Assembly: GCA_903824785.1 (NCBI GenBank)
Contig: CAIJYD010000054.1
Span: 1 to 64,000, forward strand
Origin: an uncultured Bacteroidota bacterium
GTDB taxonomy: Bacteria; Bacteroidota; Bacteroidia; Bacteroidales; VadinHA17
Direction: 5' to 3'
DNA length: 64,000 bases
The stretch's first letter is position 1. Every line of letters begins with the position of its first letter. Below the pieces are notes generated by a model, which did not search any database, had not been told where the DNA came from, and saw nothing but the letters and a program-made list of their open reading frames with translations. Both the position numbers and the translations under genes were made by a program. Shown piece by piece: positions 52,958 to 62,040 of the stretch.

Positions 52958-54277
52958 ATGAAAACTGCATCTGAGTTAAAGATCTTCAAATCGAATGGAT
53001 ATGATTACATCTATATTTACTTCAAACAAAAAATTGGTTTGATAAGAATAAATACCAAGTATACTGCTGTCAAGAATGGAATGACGAAAGATAATCTTTT
53101 TAAAAGCAACGTTAAAGACTATGATACCAAGAACAAGCACATCCTCAAGTTAAAGGGAAGGGCTGACAACTATATTGCTAATAAACTTTTTGACAACACT
53201 GGTACAAGTGAAATAAATCAGAAAGAAGCTTATTATGCTGTTTTTAATCTAACAGATGCAGATCCTGCCATTCAGGATAATATATTGCTTGTACCTGTTT
53301 ATAAAACTTATGTTGAAAAACTGCATGAAGAATTCAGATATAGACCCGGTACCTTAACCTATTATGAAAATCTTAAAAGACACCTTGAGGCATTTGGAAA
53401 AACTTTACCTGGGCAGAAGCTGTATTTGAGTTCATTTAATTCCAAGCAATCCCTACACATGTTCTCCAATTTTTTAGGAGAGAAGAAGTTGCTGAACGAC
53501 AACTCAACACGAAAAAGAGTGAACAGTTTAATTTCATTTTTAAAATATTGTACCAGGGAGGGAATTTTCGTCTATAACCCATCAATTTATTCAGTCAATG
53601 TCAAGAAATATGATTTGAATGTGGTTGCCTTACACAAGGCTGAAATTCAACAACTGATTGATTTGAAAATTGAAAATCCCAAATGGGAAAAGATCATGGA
53701 TCTATTCATCCTTAATTGCTTTTTAGGGCTGAGGACATCAGATCTTAAGAGAATGGATAAAGGAGCCTTTGTTCAGGATGAAGAAAAGGATTATGCATAT
53801 ACAAGCATAAACCTTAAGACAGGAATTGCCGTTACCATTCCAATTACTGAGATTCCTCTGTCAATATTAAAAAAGTACGATTTCAATCCTCCAAAGTACA
53901 CCGGACAATATTTTAACAGGGAATTACGGAAGATACTGGAACATTACAAACTTTTCGAAACAGATGTCATTGTAAGAAGGAAAGTCTTGAAAGAAATACA
54001 GGATTGCAAGGTATTAAAGCGAACAATAATTTCAAATCATACCTGCAGAAAAAGCTTTATTACCAATTGCATTAGCTCCTCTATCCCATTAAACGCAATT
54101 ATGAAAGCTTCAGGCCATAAGCAATTAAAGACATTACAGTCATATGTTCAGAATTCATCTGATAAAGAACAATTTAAGAAACTAAGTAAAAACATGAAAA
54201 AGAGAAGAATTGTTCCACAACCAATTAAATATCTAGATCAGGCTCCCGGAGTTGTGGCGAGAGGTGAAGTGATTTAA
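52958..54277 (+). CDS. Tyrosine recombinase / integrase of the island
   Basis: 439 residues. The N-terminal arm-binding part is lysine-rich; a SAM-like core-binding domain spans about residues 105-215 (TYVEKLHEEFRYRPGTLTYYENLKRHLEAFGK). The catalytic domain has Arg259 in LGLRTSDLKR, His361 and Arg364 in HTCRKSF, His387 in SGHKQLKT and nucleophile Tyr396 in SYVQ, the full R-H-x-x-R-H-Y set. It resembles Bacteroidota phage- and ICE-type integrases, not the IntI class of integrons (no IntI-specific insert is seen). It lies next to the tRNA-Gln remnant and should catalyse integration and excision there. Confidence 0.88.
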   Translation: MKTASELKIFKSNGYDYIYIYFKQKIGLIRINTKYTAVKNGMTKDNLFKSNVKDYDTKNKHILKLKGRADNYIANKLFDNTGTSEINQKEAYYAVFNLTDADPAIQDNILLVPVYKTYVEKLHEEFRYRPGTLTYYENLKRHLEAFGKTLPGQKLYLSSFNSKQSLHMFSNFLGEKKLLNDNSTRKRVNSLISFLKYCTREGIFVYNPSIYSVNVKKYDLNVVALHKAEIQQLIDLKIENPKWEKIMDLFILNCFLGLRTSDLKRMDKGAFVQDEEKDYAYTSINLKTGIAVTIPITEIPLSILKKYDFNPPKYTGQYFNRELRKILEHYKLFETDVIVRRKVLKEIQDCKVLKRTIISNHTCRKSFITNCISSSIPLNAIMKASGHKQLKTLQSYVQNSSDKEQFKKLSKNMKKRRIVPQPIKYLDQAPGVVARGEVI

Positions 54278-54318
54278 CTCCCAACAGAAAACTGATAAGT
54301 CACATATAATGGTATATA

Positions 54319-54349
54319 AAAAAAAGCCCCGCCAGAAACTGACAGGGCT
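54319..54349 (-). terminator. Intrinsic terminator of the 135-residue protein gene
   Basis: On the minus strand GCCCTGTCAG pairs with CTGGCGGGGC (10 bp with two G-U pairs) around a TTT loop and is followed by eight Ts. It lies about 30 bases after the stop of the gene at 54380-54787. On the plus strand the integrase ends about 45 bases upstream, but there is no U-tract for that direction. Confidence 0.75.
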
Positions 54350-54379
54350 AAAACGAAATCGTTTTAATTACCAGAGGTG

Positions 54380-54787
54380 TTAAGCAACTTTCCTGGCTTT
54401 TTCCTCTAATTTGGTTTGTTTAGAAAAGACCTTATCAAGGATACAATAGCATAGGTCAGCTGCTATAATAGTCCCTTCCCAACCTTCATTTAGATCATTA
54501 ACAAAATCATCTGCATCTTCAGCATTGACTCCCATCTTAATAAGATTGATCTTCAATAGTACGCCAATAGCGTTCTGAATCCGACCCAATCCGATGTATT
54601 CATCTGTGCCGCATAGCATATCTCCGCCCAATAACATTAACTCATCATAGTTATAATGCTTTGGAACTTTGATACCTGAACATATGTAAGTAAAGATTTC
54701 ATCATTACTCATACGTTTCAGTGACTTAATTGCTTTTGATCCTTTTTGAGTAGAATCGGACTCTCTGGTAACGTTTAAAGTACTCAT
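54380..54787 (-). CDS. Small protein of unknown function, island accessory gene
   Basis: 135 residues, no signal peptide or membrane segment. A polar N-terminus is followed by a mostly helical body (MSNDEIFTYICSGIKVPKHYNYDELMLLGGDMLCGTDEYIGLGRIQNAIGVLLKINLIKMGV) with several cysteines but no CxxC pair. I do not recognise the family. It has a strong terminator and an unusually structured leader (54802-54870), so it is probably a real, separately expressed gene. Its position between integrase and restriction enzyme suggests an island regulator or accessory factor, but nothing in the sequence shows this. Confidence 0.7.
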   Translation of the reverse strand: MSTLNVTRESDSTQKGSKAIKSLKRMSNDEIFTYICSGIKVPKHYNYDELMLLGGDMLCGTDEYIGLGRIQNAIGVLLKINLIKMGVNAEDADDFVNDLNEGWEGTIIAADLCYCILDKVFSKQTKLEEKARKVA

Positions 54788-55137
54788 AAAAAAATAATTA
54801 CCGAAGTCTGAGTTGCTTAGGCAACTGGTGGAGTTAAAGGGAGACTTCGAGACTCAACACTCCGCTAAGCAGCATGTTCCAATATGGAATTGCATAGTAA
54901 ATATAGTTATATTATTAACGTCAGATCATTCTAAAAGCATTTTAAATCAGTAAGCCCGGAGTTGATTCCAGGGTCTAATTATAACTGAATCGGTGGTTAT
55001 AATTTTTCCCGATTAATTTCCTTCACCTTATTGAAGCTAATATGATCAAAGCAACATTATCATGTTACAGACGAAATGGTTTCTTTTAATAAAAAGATCG
55101 TTAACTTTGATTTCATCCTTTATTAGTCAAAGCAAAA
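54788..55137. promoter_or_regulatory. Divergent intergenic region with structured leader
   Basis: 350 bases. Next to the minus-strand gene lie nested inverted repeats: CGAAGTCT (54802-54809) with AGACTTCG (54842-54849), hairpin GTTGC-TTAG-GCAAC (54812-54825), and GCTTAG (54815-54820) with CTAAGC (54865-54870). The last pairing excludes the hairpin, so the leader could switch between two folds. The half nearer the restriction gene is AT-rich with no clear structure or recognisable promoter. Confidence 0.5.
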
Positions 55138-58100
55138 ATGACGGTTCAAGAATATATTGATAAGATCCACAAGCGATATATAACTGGAATCTCCAGGGAG
55201 CATAGCTATAGAGGCGATTTGCAGAATCTCCTTGAATCTTTGGCACCTGATGTCACTGTGACAAATGAACCTTCAAGAGTTGCTTGTGGGGCCCCGGATT
55301 ACATTATTACACGAAGGAATATCCCTATTGGCTATATTGAAGCAAAAGACATAGGATCTGATCTGAATAGCAAGACTTATAAGGAGCAATTTGACAGGTA
55401 CAGGCAGTCGCTTAATAATTTAATTATAACAGATTACCTCAGCTTCCAGCTTTTCATCGATGGCGTATTTGTGACATCAATTACTATTGGAGAAGTTCAG
55501 GGTAATAAAATAGTTGCCAGGCCGGAAAACTTCACCGGATTCACAGACCTTATTAAGAACTTCTGCCTGTACACAGGGCAAACTATAAAATCAGCATCCA
55601 AGCTCTCAAAGATGATGGCTGGGAAAGCCCGGCTCCTTGCAAATGTTATTGAGAAGGCTCTTGAACCGGAAACTGCAAATGGTGAAATAAATGAACCCCT
55701 TAATCTGAATCTTCATAATCAATATGAATCATTCAAACAGATACTGATTCATGATATCACACCCAAAACCTTTGCTGATATCTACGCCCAGACTATAGCT
55801 TATGGAATGTTTGCCGCTAGACTTCATGATACTACCCTTGATAATTTCTCCCGACAGGAGGCTGCAGAACTGATTCCCAAGTCAAACCCGTTCCTGAGAA
55901 AGCTATTTCAATATGTTGCCGGATATGATCTGGACGACCGGATTAAATGGATTGTTGATGCCCTGGCTGATATTTTCAGGGCAACAAATGTTGAAGAGTT
56001 GCTGAAGGATTTTGGTAAGTCAACTCACCAGCACGATCCTATGATTCATTTTTATGAAACATTCCTAGCTGAATATGACCCAAAGTTGCGTAAAAGTCGT
56101 GGTGTCTATTATACTCCTGAACCTGTGGTCAATTTTATTGTACGAGCTGTTGATGATATTCTGAAAACAGAGTTTATTCTATCTCAGGGACTGGCAGACA
56201 CTTCTAAGATTAAGATCAAGGTTCCATCTATTGGCGGCAGCAAGCCAGTTGAAAAGGAGGTACATCGGGTTCAGATTCTCGATCCTGCAGCCGGGACTGG
56301 TACTTTTCTTACAGAAGTGATTAAACAGATCTATCAGAAATTTGAAGGACAAAAGGGGATCTGGAGTCAGTATGTTGATGAACACCTCATCCCCAGGTTA
56401 AATGGTTTTGAGATTTTGATGGCTTCATACGCAATGGCGCACTTGAAGTTAGATATGCTACTCACTGAAACAGGATACAAATCCAATAAAGAACAGAGGT
56501 TAAGAATATATCTGACCAATAGCCTTGAGGAACACCACCCGGATACTGGTACTCTGTTTGCGAATTGGCTCAGTACTGAAGCGAATGAAGCAAACCATGT
56601 TAAAAGGGATACTCCGGTAATGGTAGTACTAGGAAATCCTCCTTATTCTGTTAGTAGTAGCAATAAAAGTGAATGGATCCAGAATTTAATTACCGATTAT
56701 AAAAAGGAATTGAACGAGCGTAAAATAAATCTTGATGATGATTATATCAAATTTATACGTTTTGGGCAGCACTTAATTGATAAAAATGGGGAAGGTATTT
56801 TAGCATATATTTCAAACAACAGCTTTATTGATGGTATAACTCATCGTCAGATGCGTAAGCATCTATTACAAAGTTTTGATAAAATTTATGTTTTGGATTT
56901 GCATGGCAATTCAAAGAAAAAAGAAGTATGTCCCGATGGCTCTCCAGACCAGAATGTGTTTGATATTATGCAAGGTGTAAGTATTAATATTTTTATTAAA
57001 ACACGAATTAAAAAGAAATCCGAATTAGCTGAAGTCTATTTCTCAGATTTATGGAGTAATCGAGAGATTAAATATGAAAAGTTAAGTCATAGTTCCATCA
57101 AAAACTTAAAATGGAACCGTATTCATACAGAGAAGCCTTATTATTTCTTTGTAGAGAAGAATTTTGAATCAATTGAAGATTATGAGTCAGGCTTTTTAAT
57201 AGTAGAGCTTTTTAGTAATTATAATTCAGGTATTCAGACAAAGTCTGATGATATAGCAATCCAATTTGATGCAAAAGGAATCGAGAAAGTAATACTTGAT
57301 TTTACTAGTCTTTCAACAGAGGAATTGAAAGGTAATTATAATAAGAAGAAAGATTCTTCAGGATGGAATTTTCAAAGCGCAAAGGAATCAATAAATAAAG
57401 GTTATCTGGTTTCAAAAATAAATTACAGACCTTTTGATAATCGATATACTGCTTTCACACAAAATTCTGGAGGTTTCATAGGGAGGCCCAGAGAAGAGAC
57501 GAATAAGCACGTAAATGGTAGGGATAACCTCACTTTAATAACTTGTAGACAACAAAGTTCGTTTGATTTTCAACATATTTTTATTACAAACTTAATCTCT
57601 GATTTAAACTCAATTTCATTACAAACCAAGGAGCAGTCTTATGTTTTTCCGCTTTATCAATATCAAGATGGCGCGGAAACAAACAGTCTCTATCAAAACA
57701 ATGGTAGAATCCCAAATTTAAACATGGAGATCATTGATCGAATTTCTAAATGCCTTGAATTACGGTTCATAAATGAGAAGAATTATTCAACTATTTTAGC
57801 TTCTGAAATTAAATCTTTATTTACACCCCTTGATGTCTTAGATTATATCTATGCCGTATTACACTCTCCAATGTACCGTTCAAAATATAAAGAGTTCCTG
57901 AAAATTGATTTTCCACGGGTCCCATACCCTAAAAATGCGGAAACATTTTGGAAGTTGGTTAAGCTTGGAGGTGAGCTCCGGCAGATCCATTTACTTGAGA
58001 GCCCTCTTGTGAAAAAGTTCATTACCACTTATCCAGTTAACGGATCGAATGAGGTTACCAAACTCAAATATGAAGACGGAAAGGTCTGGATCAACGTCGA

Positions 58101-58296
58101 TCAGTACTTTGATCATGTCCCTAAGGTTGCATGGGAATTTTACATTGGTGGCTATCAGTCGGCACAAAAATGGCTGAAGGATCGGAAAGGAAGAGTTTTA
58201 TCTTTTGAGGATATTCAGCATTACCAGAAGATAATTGTTGCCCTGGCTGAGACTGACAGGCTGATGAAGGAGATTGATATGATTGAGATTGCCTAG
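55138..58296 (+). CDS. Single-chain type IIG restriction-modification enzyme
   Basis: 1052 residues. The N-terminus has a PD-(D/E)xK nuclease motif: GAPDYII (Asp54) and IGYIEAKD (Glu68, Lys70). A helical connector (about 180-330) leads to the N6-adenine methyltransferase: motif I ILDPAAGTGTFL (Asp382) and motif IV GNPPYS (Asn500-Tyr503). The C-terminal third should contain the target-recognition domain. There is no helicase domain, so this is type IIG rather than ISP. It would methylate and cleave DNA at the same site as one polypeptide. It is the main defence gene of the island, and its stop is followed by the orphan-gene row. Confidence 0.87.
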   Translation: MTVQEYIDKIHKRYITGISREHSYRGDLQNLLESLAPDVTVTNEPSRVACGAPDYIITRRNIPIGYIEAKDIGSDLNSKTYKEQFDRYRQSLNNLIITDYLSFQLFIDGVFVTSITIGEVQGNKIVARPENFTGFTDLIKNFCLYTGQTIKSASKLSKMMAGKARLLANVIEKALEPETANGEINEPLNLNLHNQYESFKQILIHDITPKTFADIYAQTIAYGMFAARLHDTTLDNFSRQEAAELIPKSNPFLRKLFQYVAGYDLDDRIKWIVDALADIFRATNVEELLKDFGKSTHQHDPMIHFYETFLAEYDPKLRKSRGVYYTPEPVVNFIVRAVDDILKTEFILSQGLADTSKIKIKVPSIGGSKPVEKEVHRVQILDPAAGTGTFLTEVIKQIYQKFEGQKGIWSQYVDEHLIPRLNGFEILMASYAMAHLKLDMLLTETGYKSNKEQRLRIYLTNSLEEHHPDTGTLFANWLSTEANEANHVKRDTPVMVVLGNPPYSVSSSNKSEWIQNLITDYKKELNERKINLDDDYIKFIRFGQHLIDKNGEGILAYISNNSFIDGITHRQMRKHLLQSFDKIYVLDLHGNSKKKEVCPDGSPDQNVFDIMQGVSINIFIKTRIKKKSELAEVYFSDLWSNREIKYEKLSHSSIKNLKWNRIHTEKPYYFFVEKNFESIEDYESGFLIVELFSNYNSGIQTKSDDIAIQFDAKGIEKVILDFTSLSTEELKGNYNKKKDSSGWNFQSAKESINKGYLVSKINYRPFDNRYTAFTQNSGGFIGRPREETNKHVNGRDNLTLITCRQQSSFDFQHIFITNLISDLNSISLQTKEQSYVFPLYQYQDGAETNSLYQNNGRIPNLNMEIIDRISKCLELRFINEKNYSTILASEIKSLFTPLDVLDYIYAVLHSPMYRSKYKEFLKIDFPRVPYPKNAETFWKLVKLGGELRQIHLLESPLVKKFITTYPVNGSNEVTKLKYEDGKVWINVDQYFDHVPKVAWEFYIGGYQSAQKWLKDRKGRVLSFEDIQHYQKIIVALAETDRLMKEIDMIEIA

Positions 58297-58397
58297 GATT
58301 AGTTAGAGAGCAATATTCTTATCCTTGTAAGTTAGAAGCAAAAGCAAAATCTGAGGCGAGCCTATTAATTATAGAACCGTTTGTGTCAGGCAAAGTG

Positions 58398-59180
58398 TTA
58401 TTTGTATCTTAATTTATTTTTCAGATAACAATCAATGTAATCTGTGGATTCTTTTTCGTTGAAAATAAAAATATCCATAGTATTATTCTCCTTTATGGTG
58501 ATGTGGTCGTAGAGCTCTTTATCAGCTTGCCCCGCTATACTATAGTTAATTACAAGTCCATTTATTAGAAAATGATAGGATAAGATTTTATCATTTTTGA
58601 TCGGAATCGGATTTGAAATCATTTTGGTTGGTCCTCTATCATTTTGGGTCAGGATAAATATTCCAACTGGGTAATCATTTATGGATCCAGGATTGTTTTC
58701 AATCAACATTTTTCTGATCAGATCCTCATGTTCTCCTAATGATACAAATTCAAATATTCTATTCCGAGAGACTGATGCTCTCCATACAATTGATAAAAGA
58801 AAAAGCTTGAATTTTTTATAATCAAGGTTAGTTAAATGCAAAAATCTTTGATTCAAATTATTAATCCTTTTTTCGAATCTTGGATAATAATCCGGATTCC
58901 CTTGGCCACCCCAGATCACAAAACTTGCATAGCTCTCAAGGTTTCCGAGAATTACATTATCACAGTTTTCACAAAGAATATTTGAATCATAATATCCATT
59001 TGGTAATAACTTTTTCCTCTCAAACTTAATTAAATCAAAAGGCGCAATAAAATGATTCTCGTCAAATAATCCCTTGTACATAAAATCAGGGATTATATGA
59101 GATCGTTTCAATAGCTTTTTGTTTTCGTTACATAATTTGCAGTTCATATTCTTTTTGTCCCAATTGTGGTGTATTGTCAT
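58398..59180 (-). CDS. Zinc-binding protein with CxxC-SHIIP-CxxC motif (HNH-like), function unknown
   Basis: 260 residues. The N-terminus has CKLCNENKKLLKRSHIIPDFMYKGLF and then ILCENCDNVILGNLESYASFVIW. Two CxxC pairs with an intervening S-H-I-I-P histidine fit a treble-clef/HNH-type zinc module. The remaining 180 residues are mixed alpha/beta without a recognised domain. A nuclease role is possible by resemblance, but the full HNH set is not evident. The stop codon lies inside a TGTTATTTGTA sequence resembling the cassette core found at other gene ends in this island. Confidence 0.6.
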   Translation of the reverse strand: MTIHHNWDKKNMNCKLCNENKKLLKRSHIIPDFMYKGLFDENHFIAPFDLIKFERKKLLPNGYYDSNILCENCDNVILGNLESYASFVIWGGQGNPDYYPRFEKRINNLNQRFLHLTNLDYKKFKLFLLSIVWRASVSRNRIFEFVSLGEHEDLIRKMLIENNPGSINDYPVGIFILTQNDRGPTKMISNPIPIKNDKILSYHFLINGLVINYSIAGQADKELYDHITIKENNTMDIFIFNEKESTDYIDCYLKNKLRYK

Positions 59181-59317
59181 GAAGGTGAATGCGGCAGGAG
59201 AATCTTACTGACCACTTATAGCAGTGTGATTTTATAGGATTTTTTTAAGAAGTTAATTGTAGAAGAATAATATTTACTTTGTTAATCTAGGGCGCTTGCT
59301 TTTCATAGCATTGTCCA

Positions 59318-59329
59318 TGTTATGTGTAG
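59318..59329 (+). repeat. Cassette-core copy (right end only of intergenic element)
   Basis: TGTTATGTGTAG, preceded by AGCATTGTCCA, matches the right end of the full element at 61291-61318 in 22 of about 26 positions. No left arm is present within 300 bases (that region is coding), so this is a truncated copy or a bare boundary. It lies downstream of the TPR gene, as the other copies lie downstream of theirs. Confidence 0.6.
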
Positions 59330-59417
59330 GGTAAGTTTTTTCGAATTGACTCTTGTCTTTTTAGTCCTGTACTCATGGAATTATTTGGTTTAGTATAATA
59401 CTATTTATGATTATTAG

Positions 59418-60227
59418 TTACCTACAGTATTCCTTGATAATTTCATCTGCTTCAGTGTAGCCAAGGTTGCTTGCTTTTTTTAAATCTTGGCAGCCACTTG
59501 AATTTTGATCAAGTATAAACTTTATTAATCCTCTCACATAATAAGCTTTTGCATAATCAGGCTTTAGTAGAATCGCTTTTGAACAATCCTCCAGAGCACC
59601 TCGATTATCTTGAATATTCATTTTAGCACTTCCTCTTGTTAATATAACTTCAGGATCATTAGGATTTAATATGATTGATTTATTTAAGTCCTCAATTGAC
59701 CCTCTATAGTCTTCCAAGTTAAATTTCGATAATCCTCTATTAAAGAAGACCTCCCAGTTTTTTGAATCCAGATCAATATATTTTGAATAATCGATAATTG
59801 CTCCCTTTTCATCTTTAAGTTTGGCTTTCGAAGCCCCACGGTTTAAATATAATTTTGCATCGTCCGGATAGAGAATAATTAAATCATTAAGATCGGAAAT
59901 GGCACCTGAGTAATCTTTGACTTTGTGTTTTGCAAGACTTCTATTAAAAATAATATCAGGATTCTTTTTGTCAAATTGATGTGCCATTGTATAATCCATT
60001 ATCGCTCCATAATAATCCTCCAGATTATACTTGGTTAATCCTCGGTTATAGTATGCTTCTGACAGAGTTGGATCTAAATCAATTGCTTTGTTATAGGCAC
60101 TTAAAGCCCCTTCAAAATCATGGTTTTTGTGTTTGGTATTGCCAATTTTAAAGTAATCCTCAGCTGTTTGACCATAACCATGAAAAGTTATTAAAATTAA
60201 GATTAATATTTGAAGAATATTTTTCAT
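59418..60227 (-). CDS. Secreted tetratricopeptide-repeat protein
   Basis: 269 residues with a signal peptide (MKNILQILILILITFHGYGQ). Six to seven TPR units follow, each about 34 residues, with repeats such as DFEGALSAYNKAIDLDPTLSEAYYNRGLTKYNLEDYYGAIMDY and similar periodic stretches to the C-terminus. It would form a superhelical scaffold in the periplasm; the partner is unknown. It may share a transcript with the gene at 60305, which lies 77 bases upstream without an intervening repeat element. Confidence 0.82.
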   Translation of the reverse strand: MKNILQILILILITFHGYGQTAEDYFKIGNTKHKNHDFEGALSAYNKAIDLDPTLSEAYYNRGLTKYNLEDYYGAIMDYTMAHQFDKKNPDIIFNRSLAKHKVKDYSGAISDLNDLIILYPDDAKLYLNRGASKAKLKDEKGAIIDYSKYIDLDSKNWEVFFNRGLSKFNLEDYRGSIEDLNKSIILNPNDPEVILTRGSAKMNIQDNRGALEDCSKAILLKPDYAKAYYVRGLIKFILDQNSSGCQDLKKASNLGYTEADEIIKEYCR

Positions 60228-60304
60228 AACTAATTGTATAAATGAATATATAATCGATTGGATATAATTTAATTAAGGAGATGTTGATTTCCAGAATAAG
60301 TAAG

Positions 60305-60874
60305 TCAATTGACTTTTAAAAGATAATATGATCCTATATTTCTCCCATGATATGGATAAAGGTTTTCATAGCCAATCCAAATTCTATTATTAAACAAATT
60401 ATGATTTAAATCGACTTTTAGGTGATACAATCCATTGTCTGGAATTTGATCACCATTTTTGATATGTTGATAGGCACCGTTACCTATCCCGCTATGGATA
60501 TTTTCAATTTCAAATGATCCTTCAGATTTGGTTATTTCACCGGTGAAAGAGAACTCTTCCTCAATCCCAAATATCATATCCTCAATGTAGTAAATTTTAA
60601 CTATTAATGGTTTATCCTTTAGTTTTTCTTGAATTCCTGTTGAATTGAATTTATGATAGGTTCCCGATATAGGAAATTTATTCTTATAAGAAGATAGCTT
60701 ATGATTCCTTATCCAAAAGATAGTCAGAATTGATGCAATAATACTTGGTGGAATTGCAAGAAAATAATTGAGAATTTCTTTAAATCTTCCATTGATAAAA
60801 AAAATGTTTAAAATGATCACTAGCAGGAAGATCGTTAATGAAGCAATGAGTACTTTCTTTTCAATTTTTTCCAT
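60305..60874 (-). CDS. Small membrane protein of unknown function
   Basis: 189 residues. Two hydrophobic segments at about residues 8-26 and 34-52 (VLIASLTIFLLVIILNIFF and ILNYFLAIPPSIIASILTIFW) anchor the N-terminus. A beta-rich soluble domain of about 130 residues follows (GTYHKFNSTGIQEKL, FSFTGEITKSEGSFEIENIHSG). No family is recognised; the beta-rich part may be lipocalin-like. It is the first gene of a probable pair with the TPR gene. Confidence 0.65.
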   Translation of the reverse strand: MEKIEKKVLIASLTIFLLVIILNIFFINGRFKEILNYFLAIPPSIIASILTIFWIRNHKLSSYKNKFPISGTYHKFNSTGIQEKLKDKPLIVKIYYIEDMIFGIEEEFSFTGEITKSEGSFEIENIHSGIGNGAYQHIKNGDQIPDNGLYHLKVDLNHNLFNNRIWIGYENLYPYHGRNIGSYYLLKVN

Positions 60875-61320
60875 AACCTCAGTATAATTAGTTAGAAATA
60901 AAATGATTAATCAATATAGAAATTTTATAACGATTGAGTGGTATAATCAATTTTAACTTCAGAGACAATTACTCAATTTTGACGATACCTTACATAGATA
61001 TCGACCCAGTGATAAAGGGAGGTTGTGTTACCCGACGCAAGCACCGGGAAGTGTCCTGCTACTTTAGCCAAAAAACTGTCACGGTGCAAGGAGAGTATGG
61101 CACGCGTTTTTGCAGTCAGGGTATATTGGTTGTTGAGTTAGAGCAGTGTCGCGTTACAAGGTTTATTGCGGGCTATATAATTATCACCGGTTACTAAGGT
61201 TTTTTGATAGCCAGTGTGCGGTCACGGTATGAGCATTACGGATTTGTCTAGATAGCAGGAGCAAAAGCAAAAACCGTGACAAACAACTTACCTTTAGCAT
61301 TGACCATGTTATGTGTAGAC
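60875..61320. repeat. Covarying intergenic element, copy R1 (core about 61008-61318)
   Basis: The left arm 61008-61025 (AGTGATAAAGGGAGGTTG) pairs with the right arm 61284-61301 (CAACTTACCTTTAGCATT): 14 Watson-Crick pairs, two G-U and two mismatches over 18 positions. A nested helix pairs CACGCGTTTTTGC (61101-61113) with GCAAAAACCGTG (61267-61278). The helices are separated by 75 bases on the left and five on the right. A variable centre of about 150 bases lies inside. TGTTATGTGTAG (61307-61318) ends the element two bases before the stop codon of the next minus-strand gene. Bases 60875-60990 hold no recognisable feature. Confidence 0.8.
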
Positions 61321-62040
61321 TTATTTTGTTTGTTTTTCAATACCTCCTTCAATAGGTTCTGGTAAATTGTCAATTTTAATTTTAAGCTTATAATATTTGT
61401 CTCTTAGTTCCTTTGATGGCTGATAACCGCAACATTTACTGAATTCAGTTAATTCGATTTTATTGAATTCGGCTGCAAGATCCTCTCGCTGTTTAATAAA
61501 TAAATCCTGAATTTCTATTATTTCGTTGGCTAATTGACCGGAATATTCATTTACTGATACAATTGCAATGTCATAATTTTTTTGGTCCTGAATATCTTTT
61601 AGTTCAGTAAGGAGTTCTGCTAGAAGATTGTAAAAACTATATAAGTGATTAGTTACTTTTGATGATAAGTAGATCTGGTTTTCAGAGATAATGTGCTGGT
61701 ATTTTTTAAAAGAATCTCTGAATTCTTTCAGCGCATCATTGACACATTTAAAATCAACGCAGTTACCAGAAAGAGAAATGTGCAGGTTTTGAATTTCAAA
61801 CAAAATCTTTACAAGACATGAATGTACTGTCTTTTCGTGGTTCTTCTTTTCATTATCTATATTAAAAGATTGGTCAATCTTTCTTGATTCTGTTAGTTTT
61901 GAAAGCTCAAATTCATTGTCAAGCGCTTTATTCTTTCTAGTTTGTCTGTTTGTAAGCCAAAGAATACAAATTGGCAAAATTACTGCTGGCCCAATAAGTT
62001 TAATGGTATCCAGAATATTATTTGCTAAAGTTTCACTCAT
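61321..62040 (-). CDS. Single-pass membrane protein with helical domain, function unknown
   Basis: 239 residues. One hydrophobic segment near the N-terminus (TIKLIGPAVILPICILWLTN) is followed by a charged, almost fully helical domain with coiled-coil character (SLTESRKIDQSFNIDNEKKNHEKTVHSCLVKILFEIQNLHISL). The layout resembles small defence-island membrane proteins, but no known family is recognised. It is flanked on both sides by full copies of the covarying intergenic element (R1 after its stop, R2 before its start), so it occupies the position of a single-gene cassette. Confidence 0.65.
   Translation of the reverse strand: MSETLANNILDTIKLIGPAVILPICILWLTNRQTRKNKALDNEFELSKLTESRKIDQSFNIDNEKKNHEKTVHSCLVKILFEIQNLHISLSGNCVDFKCVNDALKEFRDSFKKYQHIISENQIYLSSKVTNHLYSFYNLLAELLTELKDIQDQKNYDIAIVSVNEYSGQLANEIIEIQDLFIKQREDLAAEFNKIELTEFSKCCGYQPSKELRDKYYKLKIKIDNLPEPIEGGIEKQTK

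Noticed and set aside
52958-54277. Integron integrase IntI
   Set aside because: The recombinase has the general tyrosine recombinase residues but lacks a recognisable IntI-specific insert, and it sits at a tRNA attachment site as phage and ICE integrases do.
55138-58296. Type ISP restriction enzyme
   Set aside because: Type ISP proteins have a helicase domain between nuclease and methyltransferase and are about 1500 residues or more. Here the connector is short and no helicase motifs are present.
60934-61197. Open frame of 87 codons on the plus strand inside element R1
   Set aside because: It lies wholly within the structured repeat, and the equivalent frame in R2 does not encode a similar protein. 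The conservation follows pairing, not codons.
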